The translations under genes and the position numbers were made by a program. Below, piece after piece: positions 23,380-35,703 of a DNA stretch of 64,000 bases (position 1 is the first letter of the stretch; each line of letters starts with the position of its first letter). The DNA is from Cladorhizidae sp. MBARI D1340-BT2 (Eukaryota > Porifera > Demospongiae > Poecilosclerida > Cladorhizidae), in the NCBI GenBank assembly GCA_028752905.1, contig JAQNBH010000009.1, positions 29,749,976 through 29,813,975 of the forward strand, written 5' to 3'. Below the pieces are notes generated by a model. It did no database searches. It saw only the letters and a list, made by a program, of their open reading frames with translations, and was not told the DNA's origin.

Positions 23380-25240
23380 TCCAGCTACCCAGGGAGTGAG
23401 TCTATGTCATGTTGAAGTTGGTAGCAGTCGTTCACATTCCATACCAGTTTGATGCATTGGGTGGGATCAGCAATGATGAAGATGTTGGAGAACTTAGTAC
23501 AAACTTTAATGTAGATAATTAATAATAGAGATTTAAAGATACTTCCTTGGGGCAGTCCGAGAGAGACACAGTAGGTGCCAGAAGACAGATATGTCCCAAA
23601 CCAGTTCCATATGTCTCTAGTAATTACAATGCAGGACTACTTGAATAGAAGTTCACCATGGGGTACACTATAAAAAGCCTCGGTAGATGGTTCAACTTTT
23701 GAGTTGTGATAGCCATTACAATAAATAGTCAGTTCTCATGAATAGCAACAGCAGTTGAAAGGTGAAACTATTTTTCTGCAATCTGGTTTAGATTGAATAA
23801 GTAGCAAAGCTGATTATCTTGTCATAGACCAGTTTCTCTATAATTTTAGAGACGAGCTATTGGTCTGTAGTTGCCGCCCAAGGGCTTATTCCCTGATTTA
23901 TAAATTGGAATAATGTTGTGTATGTACCAATCAGCTGTAATATACTGGTCCATGATGCTCAGGGAGAACAGATTTTATAGACAGCCAAAGCTGTGTGTCT
24001 TGGATGCATTCCATCAATTTCTTTACCTTGGTTTTGGTCAAGTTTTACTAAGGATATCCATACACTTCCTCTGCAGAGATGGTAGTAACCTGGATTTCCG
24101 AGGAAATAGGCATGAGTACTGCTGTGGAAGGATGAGCGGGCTCCTAGTGAAAACAGAATTGAAGCAGCTGTTATGCAGACTGTCCATTTCATAGCGAGTA
24201 GAGGTAGTTGCAGAGCTATGATCGGAATGTGTATACTATGTTTATTCTGGCTAGGCTGTTAATGCAGTTGTCTTTCATGATATTCTTTATGCTTCGAACA
24301 TTTTGATCTGAAGTTCGTGGGTTAAGGAGAGTAATTGCTCATATATAGTTGGAGATGGAAGGAGTCCTCCTGTAATACTATCATATGTATATTCTGGCTG
24401 GGTTGTTAATGCAGTTGTCTTTCACAATATTGATATGATCTTTTTACTTTGGACATTTGGAACTGAAGTTGATGGGTCATGGAGAGTAGTATTTGCTCAT
24501 AGTTGGAGGTAGAAGAAGCCATCCTGTACTTTGTTCTGCTTGAGTGAATGCAGTTGAGAGAATACTTGATTATTGGAGAAAAATATTTCGGTCACTGGTG
24601 ACGATTTTTTTATTACTGACACAGTATTGGTGATTACTGGTTTTAGTGCTAAGCATACATATTCTGTATCATTTAGAGAAAGTAAGTGGGTGAAAATAAA
24701 AAATAAAATAGAAGTCATTTAGGCCATCTATGTCAGCTTTAGAGAGAGAGATAAAAAAATCTTGCATGATGAGGTTGTGTGGGAATGGCAGTAGTTATAA
24801 ATGAGGTAACTTGAATTGATCCAACTTGATCAGAAAGTGGAATAAAGGATGAGCTCAGGATGGTTTGGTAATGACAAAATCAAGGATGTTGCCAGTTTGA
24901 GTAGGGCTAGTTATAAACAGATGCAGTGTACAGTTAAAGACTGAGGTCACAGAACATCGAAGAATTCATGGACGGAATGGTAAGTGAGGCTCAGTTGATA
25001 TCAGTGAAGTTAAAGTGATACATTATTATTACTTTGCCCATAGCGCAAGTTTCTTTCAGATAAGAGAACAGGCCAAGGTGATATGAATTAGGAGGCACAT
25101 AGCTACTGTATTCAGTAAGATGATTAGATTTAGGTCAAAATAGTTGTAATGAATTGGTGCAAGAAGGTAATATGATGATCCTAGATCCCAATAAGACACG
25201 CACACACTTCTCTTATAAAAATCAAGAGCATGTAACACTA
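23380..25240 (-). pseudogene. non-LTR retrotransposon (LINE), endonuclease and RT remnants
   Basis: Reads from 25240 down. The upstream part resembles the end of an apurinic endonuclease domain (TSPTQTGNILDFVI near 24880, the family's P-T-H-x-x-G-N-x-L-D block). The RT part shows IQDTQLWLSIKSVLPEHHG near 23980, SKIIEKLVYDKIISF near 23830 and LGLPQGSIFKSLLLIIYI near 23555. The catalytic A-D-D is altered to IIADPT near 23480, with one Asp lost. Frameshifts and stops are frequent. The clade is undecided: jockey-, CR1- and L2-like elements share these blocks. No 3' tail was found. Confidence 0.78.
24230..24530. repeat. tandem duplication of about 160 bp within the LINE relic
   Basis: TATTCTGGCTAGGCTGTTAATG at about 24238 and TATTCTGGCTGGGTTGTTAA at about 24391 each begin diverged copies ending near a GGAGATGGAAGGAG/GGAGGTAGAAGAAG block. 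Confidence 0.8.
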
Positions 25241-25384
25241 CTGAGGCTGGCGGGGCAAGTGGTGCACACTTATCTGCTAACTAAGCATGATATGAGAGCA
25301 TGCTGGTTAATGCCGTACTGAAGTTGTTACATTACCGAGTTGAACTACTGGAAGATGGATAGTTTATGTAACATCTACATTCAC

Positions 25385-26690
25385 ATGGAGGACCAAGCTT
25401 GGGCTGGAAAGAAGAGAATGCTCCCAGTTATCCTGATCAAGGGCTTCCTTGTAGCTGAAAGAACTAATCTCCTTGACTATGATGCTTTCTAACAAGCAGA
25501 ATTTGAGGGTTGCAGATGCTGTTAATGATTTCGCCTCTGTCAACTTAAACCGTCAGATAGTAAAGATGAACCAAAGCCAAGATTCAGTGGTAGATTTACC
25601 AATGGCTGCCTCTGCTGTTCAATTTTGGGTGTGTTTCAAACAGCAGTTTGGAATCTGTTGCAGGATGTTGATATAGGGAAGTTTGATTATCTCCTCATCG
25701 AGAGCAGTGGAATGACAACCCCTTGGCCACTATAGCTACCCTAGAGCAGGAATATGGGAGGATGTACCGAATCCTCCTTGATGCTGTAGTGACTGTTGTG
25801 GACACCTATGCTCTTGTAGCCATATTTAAGAGTGGTGAAACATACCCCGCTGCAGCTGATAGCCAACTCCAATATGCTGATGTCATAGACAGGAACAAGA
25901 AAGACCACGTTTCTGAGTCACAGCCTGGCAAAGCATGTGAATTTAAGTCTGATTATGTCCTGGGTTGTCGGATTTACCCATGCATGAAGTGTGCTATTCC
26001 TCTGCATTACCTAATAGAGGTGAGTAGGGTATCCAAGTTCACTGTGGTGTCTCATGAAGTGGCCAGCGCTGTTTATACATGGAGGGCGGATGTATGAGCC
26101 AGGAGAGATAAAAGAGGGTTAAAGGAAGGAAGCATGCAGGAAGCTAAAGAAGCAGGCCACATCTCGAAGAATAATTTCTCATCTTTGATATACGAGAGGA
26201 GTGTTCTTTTCAGCTTGAAAGTTTCAAACCTATTTTATGGAGGAAGTTCCCAAATGAAGCTTCATGCATGAAAGGAATGCTGTAGTTTGTGGAGGAAAGG
26301 AATTGCTTATACAAATTTCACGTGAGTGGTCGTTGGCGATACGAGATCCCACCGCAAACTAATGCACAAGACAGCTTGGTTGGTTCATGTTTAGTGCAGC
26401 TTATTTCAGGGTTGGATGAAGACGAGATGAGAGCACTCCTGGGTAGTTGTGTGGCCAAGGAAGGTGAAGAAAACACTTTCCAAACTGAACAGGCTACGCC
26501 TCTTTTCCGTCATGCAGAGCAGCATTGAAAATGACCTTAGATTTGAGCTGATTCATCCGATGAAGGAGATCGTCTCGGATACATGTCCCAGGCCTCCCAT
26601 TTTAGATTTCAACAAGATGAACTCGGACCTTCCTAAGAACTTGAACTGCTGCAGTGGTCCTCTGTGTCTTTTTCCTGTGGTCCTTCCAAA
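25385..26690 (+). pseudogene. CobW/ZNG1 (COG0523) metal-chaperone GTPase, decayed
   Basis: COG0523 proteins are P-loop GTPases; ZNG1 members deliver zinc. Blocks appear in family order. LPVILIKGFLVAERTNLL near 25420 is the Walker A site, in which the expected GAGKTT is now VAERTN, so the nucleotide-binding Lys is lost. NDFASVNLNRQIV follows near 25527. NGCLCCSILG near 25605 keeps the diagnostic C-x-C-C metal site. Then DYLLIESSG near 25690, DAVVTVVDTYALVAIF near 25780, DSQLQYADVI and a C-terminal CobW_C block CLYKFHVSGRWRYEIPPQTN near 26310 with DEDEMRALLGSC. Blocks lie in different frames with stops between. No introns are visible, so a retrocopy is possible, but I see no poly(A) tail. Clearly non-functional. 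Confidence 0.85.
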
Positions 26691-26929
26691 CTGAGTCCAA
26701 ATCTGCAGGCATGTTGTCGGCGAAGGGATGCCATTCCAGCCTCTATTTACCATTGCCTCTGAGATGTCCAAGAACTCATCAAGGACTATTACCTAACTGT
26801 TGGCTACTGCAGTTGTGTAACATAATAATTCTGCTTTGCCTTGTACAGTCTTCTCTTCACCATTTTCACCTTGCTTTCCTTTCAGGCATGAAATCACTTG
26901 TCTTGAAATGAAATAACTCCATTAATTAA

Positions 26930-28010
26930 GCAATATATGAATGTCGGACGTACTGAATAATATTTATCTCAGTGTTTTTGAGGCATGAATTGTAGCTAGC
27001 TCCACTAGTGTTTTGCTAATGTGATTATTATTCAGCACCAACCACCAAATGTCAATCTTATTCCTTAAACCATTGCACTGCTCTTACTGTAGATTTTTTC
27101 TGAGCATAGTTTGGAAAGAGCTGCTCGTTGGTACACATTTGTGGTTTGCCAAAAAAAAATAGTGGCCCTTTGAAGCTTGTAATTACGGCGTTGTTGTTGG
27201 GTGCTCTCAATTGGGATTCCTGGTTTTCTTCTAATTATCACCTCAGATAACTTTACCAACCAATATATGCGGAGTACAACCTTTAAAGTATTGTGTGTTC
27301 TGAAAGAGAAAAACTTCGGCAGTTTGACCAAGCTACAAATTGGAAACTGGACCATCCAATGGCACTTCTGAGGTGAGTTTGAAGTTTTAGGTAGAACCAC
27401 AACACCTACGTAGTGTCCCTTAAGCGCCTGAACTGGACAATGCTGAGAGGCCTAAAGGCATGGTCCACTGCCACATCACCCTCTTGGATGATACTGTTTT
27501 CAACTGAATTATTGATGTACGATTATGTACACATAGCTAAGTAAAAGCACTCGATAGCTAGCTCTAGTTTAGAACTTTAATTAAATATTGTTATACATTT
27601 CTTGCATGTTTTTGTCTCTTATAAACCTATAGCATGACATGACCTTACAGCTGTAGAAAACCTTGTACACTATAGCCCCAGATAGCTATATAGTTGTTAG
27701 AGAAACTTTCTCACCACCCCTATATTAATATTATTAGGTCTGGAGAGTCACTCATTTTTGGGGGGCATTTATGTTGCCTGGTTGCCTTTGTAGCCATTGA
27801 TTGATGATCAACATCAACTTGCCTAAGGCAGTTGATTCATTTGTCAAAGACAAGTAAGGAATAGTCAGGTTTGTTATTGTGAGGCTATTGTGGAGGCTAT
27901 TTCTTGTAGTGACAGATGCTGCCACACATCGACACCCTGATGCAACCCACTCCCACCTGAATTTTATAGTAGTAGCAATAGTAGTTGTACTAGTACAATG
28001 ATCTTCTCGG
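26930..28010. other. no gene recognised
   Basis: The minus-strand frame 27065-27400 (111 codons) is the longest here. It has no recognisable motif and is AT-rich. Nothing else seen. Confidence 0.4.
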
Positions 28011-28014
28011 TAAT

Positions 28015-28195
28015 TAACTTGGAAATTTACTCTCTCGACATTTTGACTAGATGCTCTAGCCTTCATCAGGAATAATATTAGGAATATTAGTACTCAGCCA
28101 ACTCTCAGTTGACAGTGTAGACTTTCTCGATGATCGACTAAAATTTACTCACTCAATGATTATGCTATTGATGCTCTATCTTTGATAAGGAATAA
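28015..28195. repeat. two direct arms of the CTGATGAAGGCTAGAGCATC family
   Basis: AAATTTACTCTCTCGACATT at 28022 and a diverged copy at 28138 (AAATTTACTCACTCAATGAT), each running into a GATGCTCTA block. Confidence 0.7.
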
Positions 28196-28199
28196 TGAA

Positions 28200-30950
28200 T
28201 AATTATTACAAGAAAACAATCTTTTCCAACAAACTGCTAAGAAAGAAGGGAGCAAAAAATCTATATAGCCAAGTACAGTTTGATGACCCAGTAACATTTA
28301 AATCATCATTCTAAATGTATAAAACTGGTGAGCATAGTTTTCAGCGTTAAAAGCTCACACGATTAAATGAGCTATTTGCATTTGCTGTTTGAGGGAAGTG
28401 CTAGTGCATTTGCTGCTCGGTGCAAACCTACCAACTTAAGCTGGCTTCACCCTACACAGCTGGATCAGAGCCTAGCAACACTTCCGGGACAGAGCCAAGC
28501 ATGGATGGCCAATGGATATCTAATTGTTTTGGCTAATTGCAAAAAACAAAACAATTGTTGTCATGCACACCAAAAGCATATCGAGTCTGGTCAGCACAAG
28601 TGGTGGAGCTAGCAACTTCAAAGTTAATAATTGGGCAGGGTTATTATAAAATGTACAATCACCAGTGCCTCACTCTAACTAAATGTTGGTTGTATACTCA
28701 TACATGAACCTTCCACAGTCAAACTTAGGATCCTTGCAATGGGGTGGAGGTGGCATGATAAATCCAGAGCTATCAAACTCACATTCTGAGTATTCCTTGT
28801 CAGACATTTACAAGAATGCAAGTGCTTGCAACCTTTGGCATGCACCTTGGGACAGCACAATATAAATTATCGACTGCCAGTATTCACCAGTGTTTCCAGT
28901 TCCATGTGTTGAGCAGTGGAAATGGAGTGAAACTTTATCCTTCATTCTCATGCTCTGAAGTCTTTTCATGAGTGAGCAAGCAAGATCCAATTTCTACTTC
29001 CTGTATGCCTTACTCCCCACACACACAATACCATGAAAAATAACATACCTGTATATAAACTAATTTAGTAATAATGCCTTCATGACGGTGTAATTGATGT
29101 CATAGTCAATGTCGTATTAGCACCACTTTAAAGATTTTCCATCTTCACATGATGTCATGCATGTGGATCCTTGCCCTAGCCTAGCATACAGTCACCATTG
29201 ATTCTCCCGTGCCCTAATCTCAATAACTTTTTTCCCTTGCCCTTGCACTAGGCTCTTGGTAACGTCATACCTTTGCCGTTGTAGTAGGCTCTTGGTAATG
29301 CATACCTATGCCCATTCCCCAGTATTTTCAGAACACTTTTCTTGAACTTGATATCAAGTTGATGGCATATACCTCTAGAAATATTGTGTTGAGGGTTGTA
29401 ATGATATTAGCAGTGAATATTTAATAGGAGATGGAGACGATCAAGATACAGGAAGCGGGAAAAGAACCGAAAAGGCTTCTCAAATTAAAAGTAAATTTTA
29501 TCTCAGAGAAAGTAAAGTCCAATTTCAATGCTTGTTGTGTAGGTAAACTACTACACTTGATAGCTGTAGCCAGTTGTTGCTTTGAATTATGAATTCAAAC
29601 AACATCAATATTGATTGTTCCAAATGATTGATGACTAGGACTACTTTAGCTGTGTTGTATCTTCTAATTGAATGTCACTGTTAAATTAATACACAGTAAC
29701 AACTCGGTTATGTGATGGATCTGTCAAGCCACACCTCATGCTCATGTACATTATTTTTTATGATGTGTGTTCTCATTGGTGTGGCATGGGCTCTATGCTA
29801 TTCGCTTCTCTCTCTCCTGTCAATAGATTTTAGCGCAGCCATAGTTACTCAGAAGAGAAGGAAGGCTAGTCCTCACTACCAAGGATAAGCTGAAGGTCCA
29901 TCTATCAAGAAGAAGGGGAGAACCTTAACCCGAGTGTGGCAGCCAAAGTCGACACTGTCCATGATATCGTGAAGAATGAGGGAACATGCATATCTCCTCG
30001 CTGAAGTTCGATCAGTGCCTGCACTAAGATAACAAAGTCTCGACAAGAATGTCGATAATGATCATTTTTCCAAACATTTCAGCTGTCGGAGCTGAGTCCG
30101 ATACATTTGGATCGCCCCTGTGTCTCTCACAAGGACTAAACCTAGGGACATGACGAAAACCTACAACCTCATTTTTATGCAGAGTTATGGATAGCTGGTG
30201 TCGATAACTAACATGGTTGGGTTTCAACACAAGTGGAGTGTCAAATCCAAATGATCTGGATACCATATATTCTCTTGTGACCTCCGGCTCATGTGACCAA
30301 TGGAGAATAGTAACTCACAGACAACATCCTTCATTGCTTATGCATGTGCATGTTGAAGTGTGCAATTGGTGCTTCTAGTTAAGCAATTAGCACAATTTTA
30401 TGCAATGACAAGATCAAGTCGAAAATGTAGTGATATGAAGTGATGCAAAGCTGTGATAATACACAAACTTAGGCCAGTCCCAGTGCATCAAGATCGGGTA
30501 CAATGCCTGGGTTATCTATACGTCTACGAAGGTCAAATTTCTTGATACCTAATCTTGACTCTGACTACAAGACTGGGAGAGCATGAACTCTGAGGCTACT
30601 ATATCCCTCATGCGTGTTGACTGTTGAGGATAAGCTTTCTCTCGAGCAGCTATTTCCAGAAATCTGGAAGTGATAGGATGGTATAATGAGGAATATGTGG
30701 GATGTGCTCGGTTAATATTTGTGCTATGCCCTCTGCTTTGTGACTCTGCTTCAATTGGTATCTTGAGTGGGAATCCTCACATGTGCCAGATTAACACTAG
30801 ACCTCTGTTGACTCCCATTTGCCGGCAAATTACCTACTAGTTTGATGACCCGCTGCACTATTGTGATTGACCTAGTTTATTTACAGGAGGTGTAAACATT
30901 ACTTGCGATATTGGGGAATTAGTTCTCAATCTCTCATCCCTTCATCATTA
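28200..30950. other. no gene recognised; possible old coding remnants
   Basis: Minus strand 28690-28990 holds a readable stretch with one stop (CSTHGTGNTGEYWQ, then SECEFDSSGFIM). Plus strand near 30470-30860 gives short readable pieces. I cannot assign either, and many stops intervene. Confidence 0.3.
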
Positions 30951-30959
30951 AAATCACTG

Positions 30960-31215
30960 ACACACACCATACCATCACAACTATGACCACCACTAGATAA
31001 GCTTGGGTTACATAGTCAACTATGTGTTGCTTTGTGGACCTCTAACTAACACACAAAGACCAACGTGCTCTCTAACTATGCACACACACACTACTACAGA
31101 CACACCAAACCACACCACATACATACATATATACATAATCCACAATAACACTCACTCACACACACACACATTCACTCACTGACACACACACACACACACA
31201 TATTGCCACACAAAC
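30960..31215. repeat. CA-rich low-complexity tract
   Basis: Repeated ACACAC runs mixed with ACTCACT and CATACATACATATATAC blocks. Confidence 0.85.
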
Positions 31216-31529
31216 ACACATACATATGCACAAGGAGAGACACTATAACGGCTTCACCAAAAGAAGCCGTCTGGCTGTGGCCTTATGTATAGGCAGCCCA
31301 TTATTTGCTATATATGATCTGCATCTTTACCACACACTATAGCAGAAAAATTCTATCTCTTTGCTGTATTTTCAGCATTGAAATGGTAAATGGTCTGCAA
31401 TTTGTTTCCTGATAGAGCTAGCTATTATCAGATCCAATGCCCAATCATACCAGTCTTTTCACCGGATTCAATTCCCAATCACCAATACACAAATCTTTTC
31501 ACCAGATCCAATGCCTGAGGCATCAGAAA

Positions 31530-31640
31530 TGCCCCCTAGCCCTAGATTTAGCCTTAGTCCAGGCCTTAGTCAGTCTCCCAGCCCTAGCCCAAGACTTAGC
31601 CCTAGCCAAATGCCTATCCCTAGGCCTAGCCTAGCATAAC
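31530..31640 (+). repeat. degenerate CTTAG/CCCTAG array
   Basis: CCCTAGCCCTAG, CTTAGTCCAGGCCTTAGTC and GCCCTAGCCCAAGACTTAGC look like a decayed, opposite-orientation relative of the 24-bp array at 63.1 kb. One frame reads LALVQAL, as in that array. Confidence 0.55.
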
Positions 31641-32017
31641 AGTCTTTTATCTCTTGCAAACTAGGAACTAGTGCAATAAAGACTCACAGCAATCGATGGC
31701 CTGGTATCAATTAGTCAGAAAAATTGTAATGAGCTTTTGTACGGTTAACAGAAGTCTACTCAAGATATGTTAAATATAAATGTATAACATACATATATTT
31801 ATATACATCTTCAGGTATTTATCAAGCCTCAAGGTAGCAAGCACCAAATATGCTCTTGTCATCCCTCTGGGGTTAGGGTAGGCACATGTAGCAAGCACTG
31901 AGGAGATAGACTGTGACAAAATCATATGTGGAGCCGACAAGAAGGAGAGCGATGGCATTCCAATTAGATGCTTGGATGGAGCTGAAGTCAAGGAGTTAGA
32001 AGTTGTTAGAGCATCCA

Positions 32018-32345
32018 AGCATCACGAACAACAATAGCTAAAGTAGAATCAGCAGCTGAAGAACAACACATTCAGCACATCCCCACCTGGAACTAGCTCT
32101 AACTAAGCAGAGGCAGAAGCTGGAGAGAAAAACAGAGAGAACAAACCTAGAGCTAGCTCTAACATGCCAACATCATTGCTAGTATCACGAACAATAATAG
32201 TTAAAGCAGAGCGAGCAGCTGGAAAGCAACACAGTCAGCACATTCCGACCTAGAGGTATCTCTAACTAAGCAGTGGCAGTAAATGGAGAGAAACACCGAC
32301 AGCACATCCTCACCTAGAGCTAGCTCTAACATGCCAACATCATTT
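32018..32345 (+). repeat. tandem duplication, unit about 165 bp
   Basis: The blocks CACGAACAACAATAGCTAAA and AGCTAGCTCTAACATGCCAA occur in both 32018-32180 and 32185-32345, with substitutions. Confidence 0.85.
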
Positions 32346-32440
32346 CAAGTAATCTCAGGAAATGAATAACATGGACGTGCATTATTTAGATTTGTAGGTG
32401 CAAATTCCATGATGCAAGTGTCACATGCATCTGCCTTTTT

Positions 32441-32476
32441 GGGGGGGGGGAGAGGGGGGGGGGGGAAAGGAGGCGG
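32441..32476 (+). repeat. poly-G tract
   Basis: Ten Gs, AGA, then twelve Gs, AAAGG and AGGCGG. It could form a G-quadruplex; this is not shown. Confidence 0.9.
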
Positions 32477-32619
32477 AAGTTTAAGCTTCCTTGATGCTGC
32501 CTACATAGTTTACAATATGTATCATATATATGGTGTTTTTGAATAGAGCACACCATTGGATATTGGTCTGTTGCATTGTTGTGTGCATGCTCATAAGTGT
32601 AACTCCGTTAGGTAATATC

Positions 32620-32815
32620 ACATATTGTAAGTATATATCACATCTTCATGCAGGTATTGTAAATATATATCACATCTTCAGGCAGCTATTGTAAATATAT
32701 ATCTCATCTTCAGGCAGTTGTTGCAAGCAGGTATTATAAATATATATCACATCTTCAGGCAGGTATTGTACACATTTTCAGGCAGGTATTGTAAATATAT
32801 ATCACAAGTTGATGT
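32620..32815 (+). repeat. minisatellite, unit about 32-34 bp
   Basis: About six copies around CACATCTTCAGGCAGGTATT followed by GTAAATATATAT. It ends directly before the Ty3/gypsy element. Confidence 0.9.
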
Positions 32816-32826
32816 ATGGACATGTC

Positions 32827-33207
32827 AGTTGAGGGCAGACCCATCAACATGGACCATGGATGACCATTAGGCATTAATACATAGAGTACTGAGGGAACAT
32901 TACCAAGTTATGTCGCACCAAACAGACTTAGATATTATAATATGTGGGCCAACCCAGTTATATATATGGAACTTTGCTGAGTGTATGTAAGAATGTGTGA
33001 CATCCTGTTTCCTGGGAAGTCAGGGTATAAGAACCCTGACTGACCGAGGTTCAGGAGCTTTGCCTTGTCCTGTAATTGCAACCTTGTGTCTTCATTAATA
33101 ATCTATATTCTCTGATTGCAAGATACGGGTGCTATTTACATAAGCATAGCTCTGGTGGCAGCAATTGATACCATCACTTGAGAGTTTGACTGGACTAACC
33201 CTCAACA
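32827..33207 (+). repeat. 5' LTR, 381 bp
   Basis: Matches the 3' LTR along its length with substitutions and small indels. It begins AGTTGAGGGCAGAC (the TG start is lost) and ends CCCTCAACA. The body contains CCTGTTTCCTGGGAAGTCAG and GTATAAGAACCCTGACTGAC, a TATA-like promoter region. Confidence 0.93.
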
Positions 33208-33209
33208 CA

Positions 33210-33225
33210 TGGTGGCAGCGGTGCA
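33210..33225 (+). promoter_or_regulatory. primer-binding site
   Basis: TGGTGGCAGCGGTGCA begins two bases after the LTR, with the TGG expected opposite a tRNA 3' CCA end. Which tRNA is not determined. Confidence 0.65.
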
Positions 33226-33266
33226 GAACACAATCACCATCACTAACCATCACTACCAACCGAAGC

Positions 33267-35107
33267 ATGGATCCAAGCATCGTCCAAACACGTTCAAAGT
33301 CCGACAAGATCAGCGACAAGAAGACAGAACAGACAGCAACTAGTTCATTCAACACTGAAGCGACTGCCGACTATATGGCACTGATATGGCAACTATGATA
33401 GCATCAATGAATCAGGAAAGGGAGGAGAGGTTGAGAACAACAATGGAGCATGCAAAGGAAGAAAAGCAGCAAAATGACCTGCAAACAAAATTGGTAGAGG
33501 AAAATGCAGCCTTCTACAAGCTCACAAGAGAGTTCCAACAAATCAGTACTTCTGCAAGGGAATCTGTGCAATTGAAGAGAACAGCACTGCAGGCACTGCA
33601 CAAAATGGATGAACTAATCGACCCAGAAGCTTACCTGAGAAACTTTGAACAAACACTAACAGAGGTGGGACTTCCAGTAACAGAGAGGACCAATATATTA
33701 CGGAAGCAAGTCTCCGGGAAATTGATGGAAGCTTTTCAGGAACTGGACTTGAGCGTACATTAATAAACATTGAAGACTTCGCTGCTTGAGCATCTGGGTT
33801 GTACAGATACTAGAGCCATAAAAACTATTTGGAGAGACACACCAAAAGACAACCTGTCACCTAGACACAATCTCACTCCGATTACGAAGAGCATCAAGAG
33901 ATTCGCAATGCAGATGGAAAGCAAAAAGGACTTCACGATGGAGATGTTTCGAGGAACGTTGACGCTTTTCTACTCGCCAGAGGTATGCCATGCAGTGAGA
34001 GGTAATACTTACAAGGATACTCCGGAGATCATCGATGAGCTGGAAGCTACTTGGGAATCAAAATCCTTTCATGAAAGAAGCAAGATCCACAAGAGACAAT
34101 TGGAGGGACAACACTCCGGCAGAAAGATGGCCTACAACAATCCCAGGAAACAGACACCTACTAATGGATCAGGTGGGCACCTAACTAAGGGTAGAGATGG
34201 GGGGTCCCCCATTGAGCATGATCGGGTTGGTGGCCAAGGTGTAGCCGGTGTTCCACAGAGGTGTAGATCATTTCCTAAGGACATAGTTTTCTTTGAATGC
34301 AATGAAACAAGGCATTTTAAGAGGTATGGCCCAAACAGTAAGGTCAAAGCCAGGCTAGGCATGATTAGTTTTGAGTCTGAGGCTGAGATCATTCAGGAGT
34401 TGCTCAGAACCGGGGACATAAATGGTAGACCGTGTAGGTGCCTCATTGACACTGGTGCCAACAAAGCAGCTAAGTTAGTACCAACTGAATGTTTCACTGG
34501 CAAGACAGCTAAGGCAAGACTAGCTAATCAGAGGGTCGTCACATTTAAAACAGCAACCATAGACTTAAAGGTAGATGGAATCACTCAGTCCATGGATGTT
34601 TTTGTAGTGGGTAAGGATACAAAGCATGTATTGTTGGGAAAGGACCACCCCTGGGTGAGGTCTTGGGTTGCTGGAAGATCCAAGCAAAGGGTGCTGGCAG
34701 ACAATCCTGTACCATTACCTGCCATTACCAGGGTTCAAAGTCAGGCAATAGTGGCAGAGAAAGCCGCTAACCAGATTGAGGATAGCAAGGATGGCACTTG
34801 CACTAGGCTGCTGGCACTTGCACTAGGCTGCTACCCCTTTCACTACCCAAAATGCATGAAAAACCAATACCCAAACCCAGAAGGAAGGAAGCCAAAACAA
34901 CCTAAACTAGTTGCTTGCGATCCTGTTGACCATGAGACAGATAGCTTATTAACAGAAGTAGAGGAAGTGAGGACCGATACCAGTCCTCTTGGGGAGGAGG
35001 ACACTCACATCAATTCTTCTGCTGATGATGAATTGCTGAGTGGGTATATGTACAAGGGAGATGAGGCAATAGAAGAGATATTGAGGCAGGAAACCTTCAA
35101 GGGTTAG
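33267..35107 (+). pseudogene. gag and protease region
   Basis: A likely gag start at 33267 (MDPSIVQTRSK) shifts frame near 33390 and continues as a helical capsid-like region to a TAA at 33761-33763. The same frame then runs 445 codons to 35107. A zinc knuckle near 34290 (FFECNETRHFKRYGP) has lost the first and last Cys of C-x2-C-x4-H-x4-C. The protease active site is intact (CLIDTGANKAA near 34442). An acidic tail follows. The protein would form the particle and cleave the polyprotein; in this copy it is broken. Confidence 0.82.
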
Positions 35108-35118
35108 ATGGAGGGCAT

Positions 35119-35703
35119 GTGAGTGAGTTGCCGTTTCTGACCCTTACAAAAGGGAAGGTGGAAGTGCTGGCTCCAACAGAACAGCAGAGGAAGGATGGGA
35201 TATTAAAGGAGATGAGGTGTAAGGCTGATAGGCAGGAAGATGGACACTTCTATCTGGGAGGTGTAATAGTGCATAGCAAATGGGCTGACCCAGGGAGAGA
35301 GTTTACCAGAGTGGTGGCCCCCTCTTGTAGGTGCAAGGAGACATTAACAGCTCTACACAAACAAGCCTAGGAATATGAAGAAAGCTACAAAGAAAAATCT
35401 AAATAGGCCTATGATCAGAGCTCCAAACCAAGGAGCTATGAAGTCGGGGACATGGTGCTCTGTCACACCCCAGGGTTGACAGGAAAACTCCACTCAATTT
35501 GGGATGGCCCGTACGAGGTCATAGCTAAACTGTCAGATTGTAACTATACAATAGCTGTCCCTAACAAAAGATCAAAAAAGCTAACCATTCACATTAACCG
35601 GCTTAATGAGTGGAAGATGCCACATGCTAATCTCCTTAGACTCATTATGGCAGACGAATCTGAGGACACACCGAATCCCATAAGTAGTGTCAAGATGAAT
35701 TAA
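35119..35703 (+). pseudogene. integrase remnants upstream of RT, catalytic core deleted
   Basis: 35119-35370 (ELPFLTLTKGKVEVLAPTEQ, then RVVAPSCRCKETLTALH) resembles the region leading into the integrase H2C2 zinc domain. It is followed within about 40 codons by the integrase tail at 35440-35640: YEVGDMVLCHTPG, GKLHSIWDGPYEVIAKL (the GPY/F module) and KKLTIHINRLNEW. The D-D-E core that should lie between is missing, so a deletion removed it. This piece is in the same frame as the RT that follows, and only stops separate them. The position before RT is the notable feature. Confidence 0.78.

Noticed and set aside
27065..27400. 111-codon minus-strand frame as a gene
   Set aside because: No recognisable motif, AT-rich codons and no splice or conservation clue.
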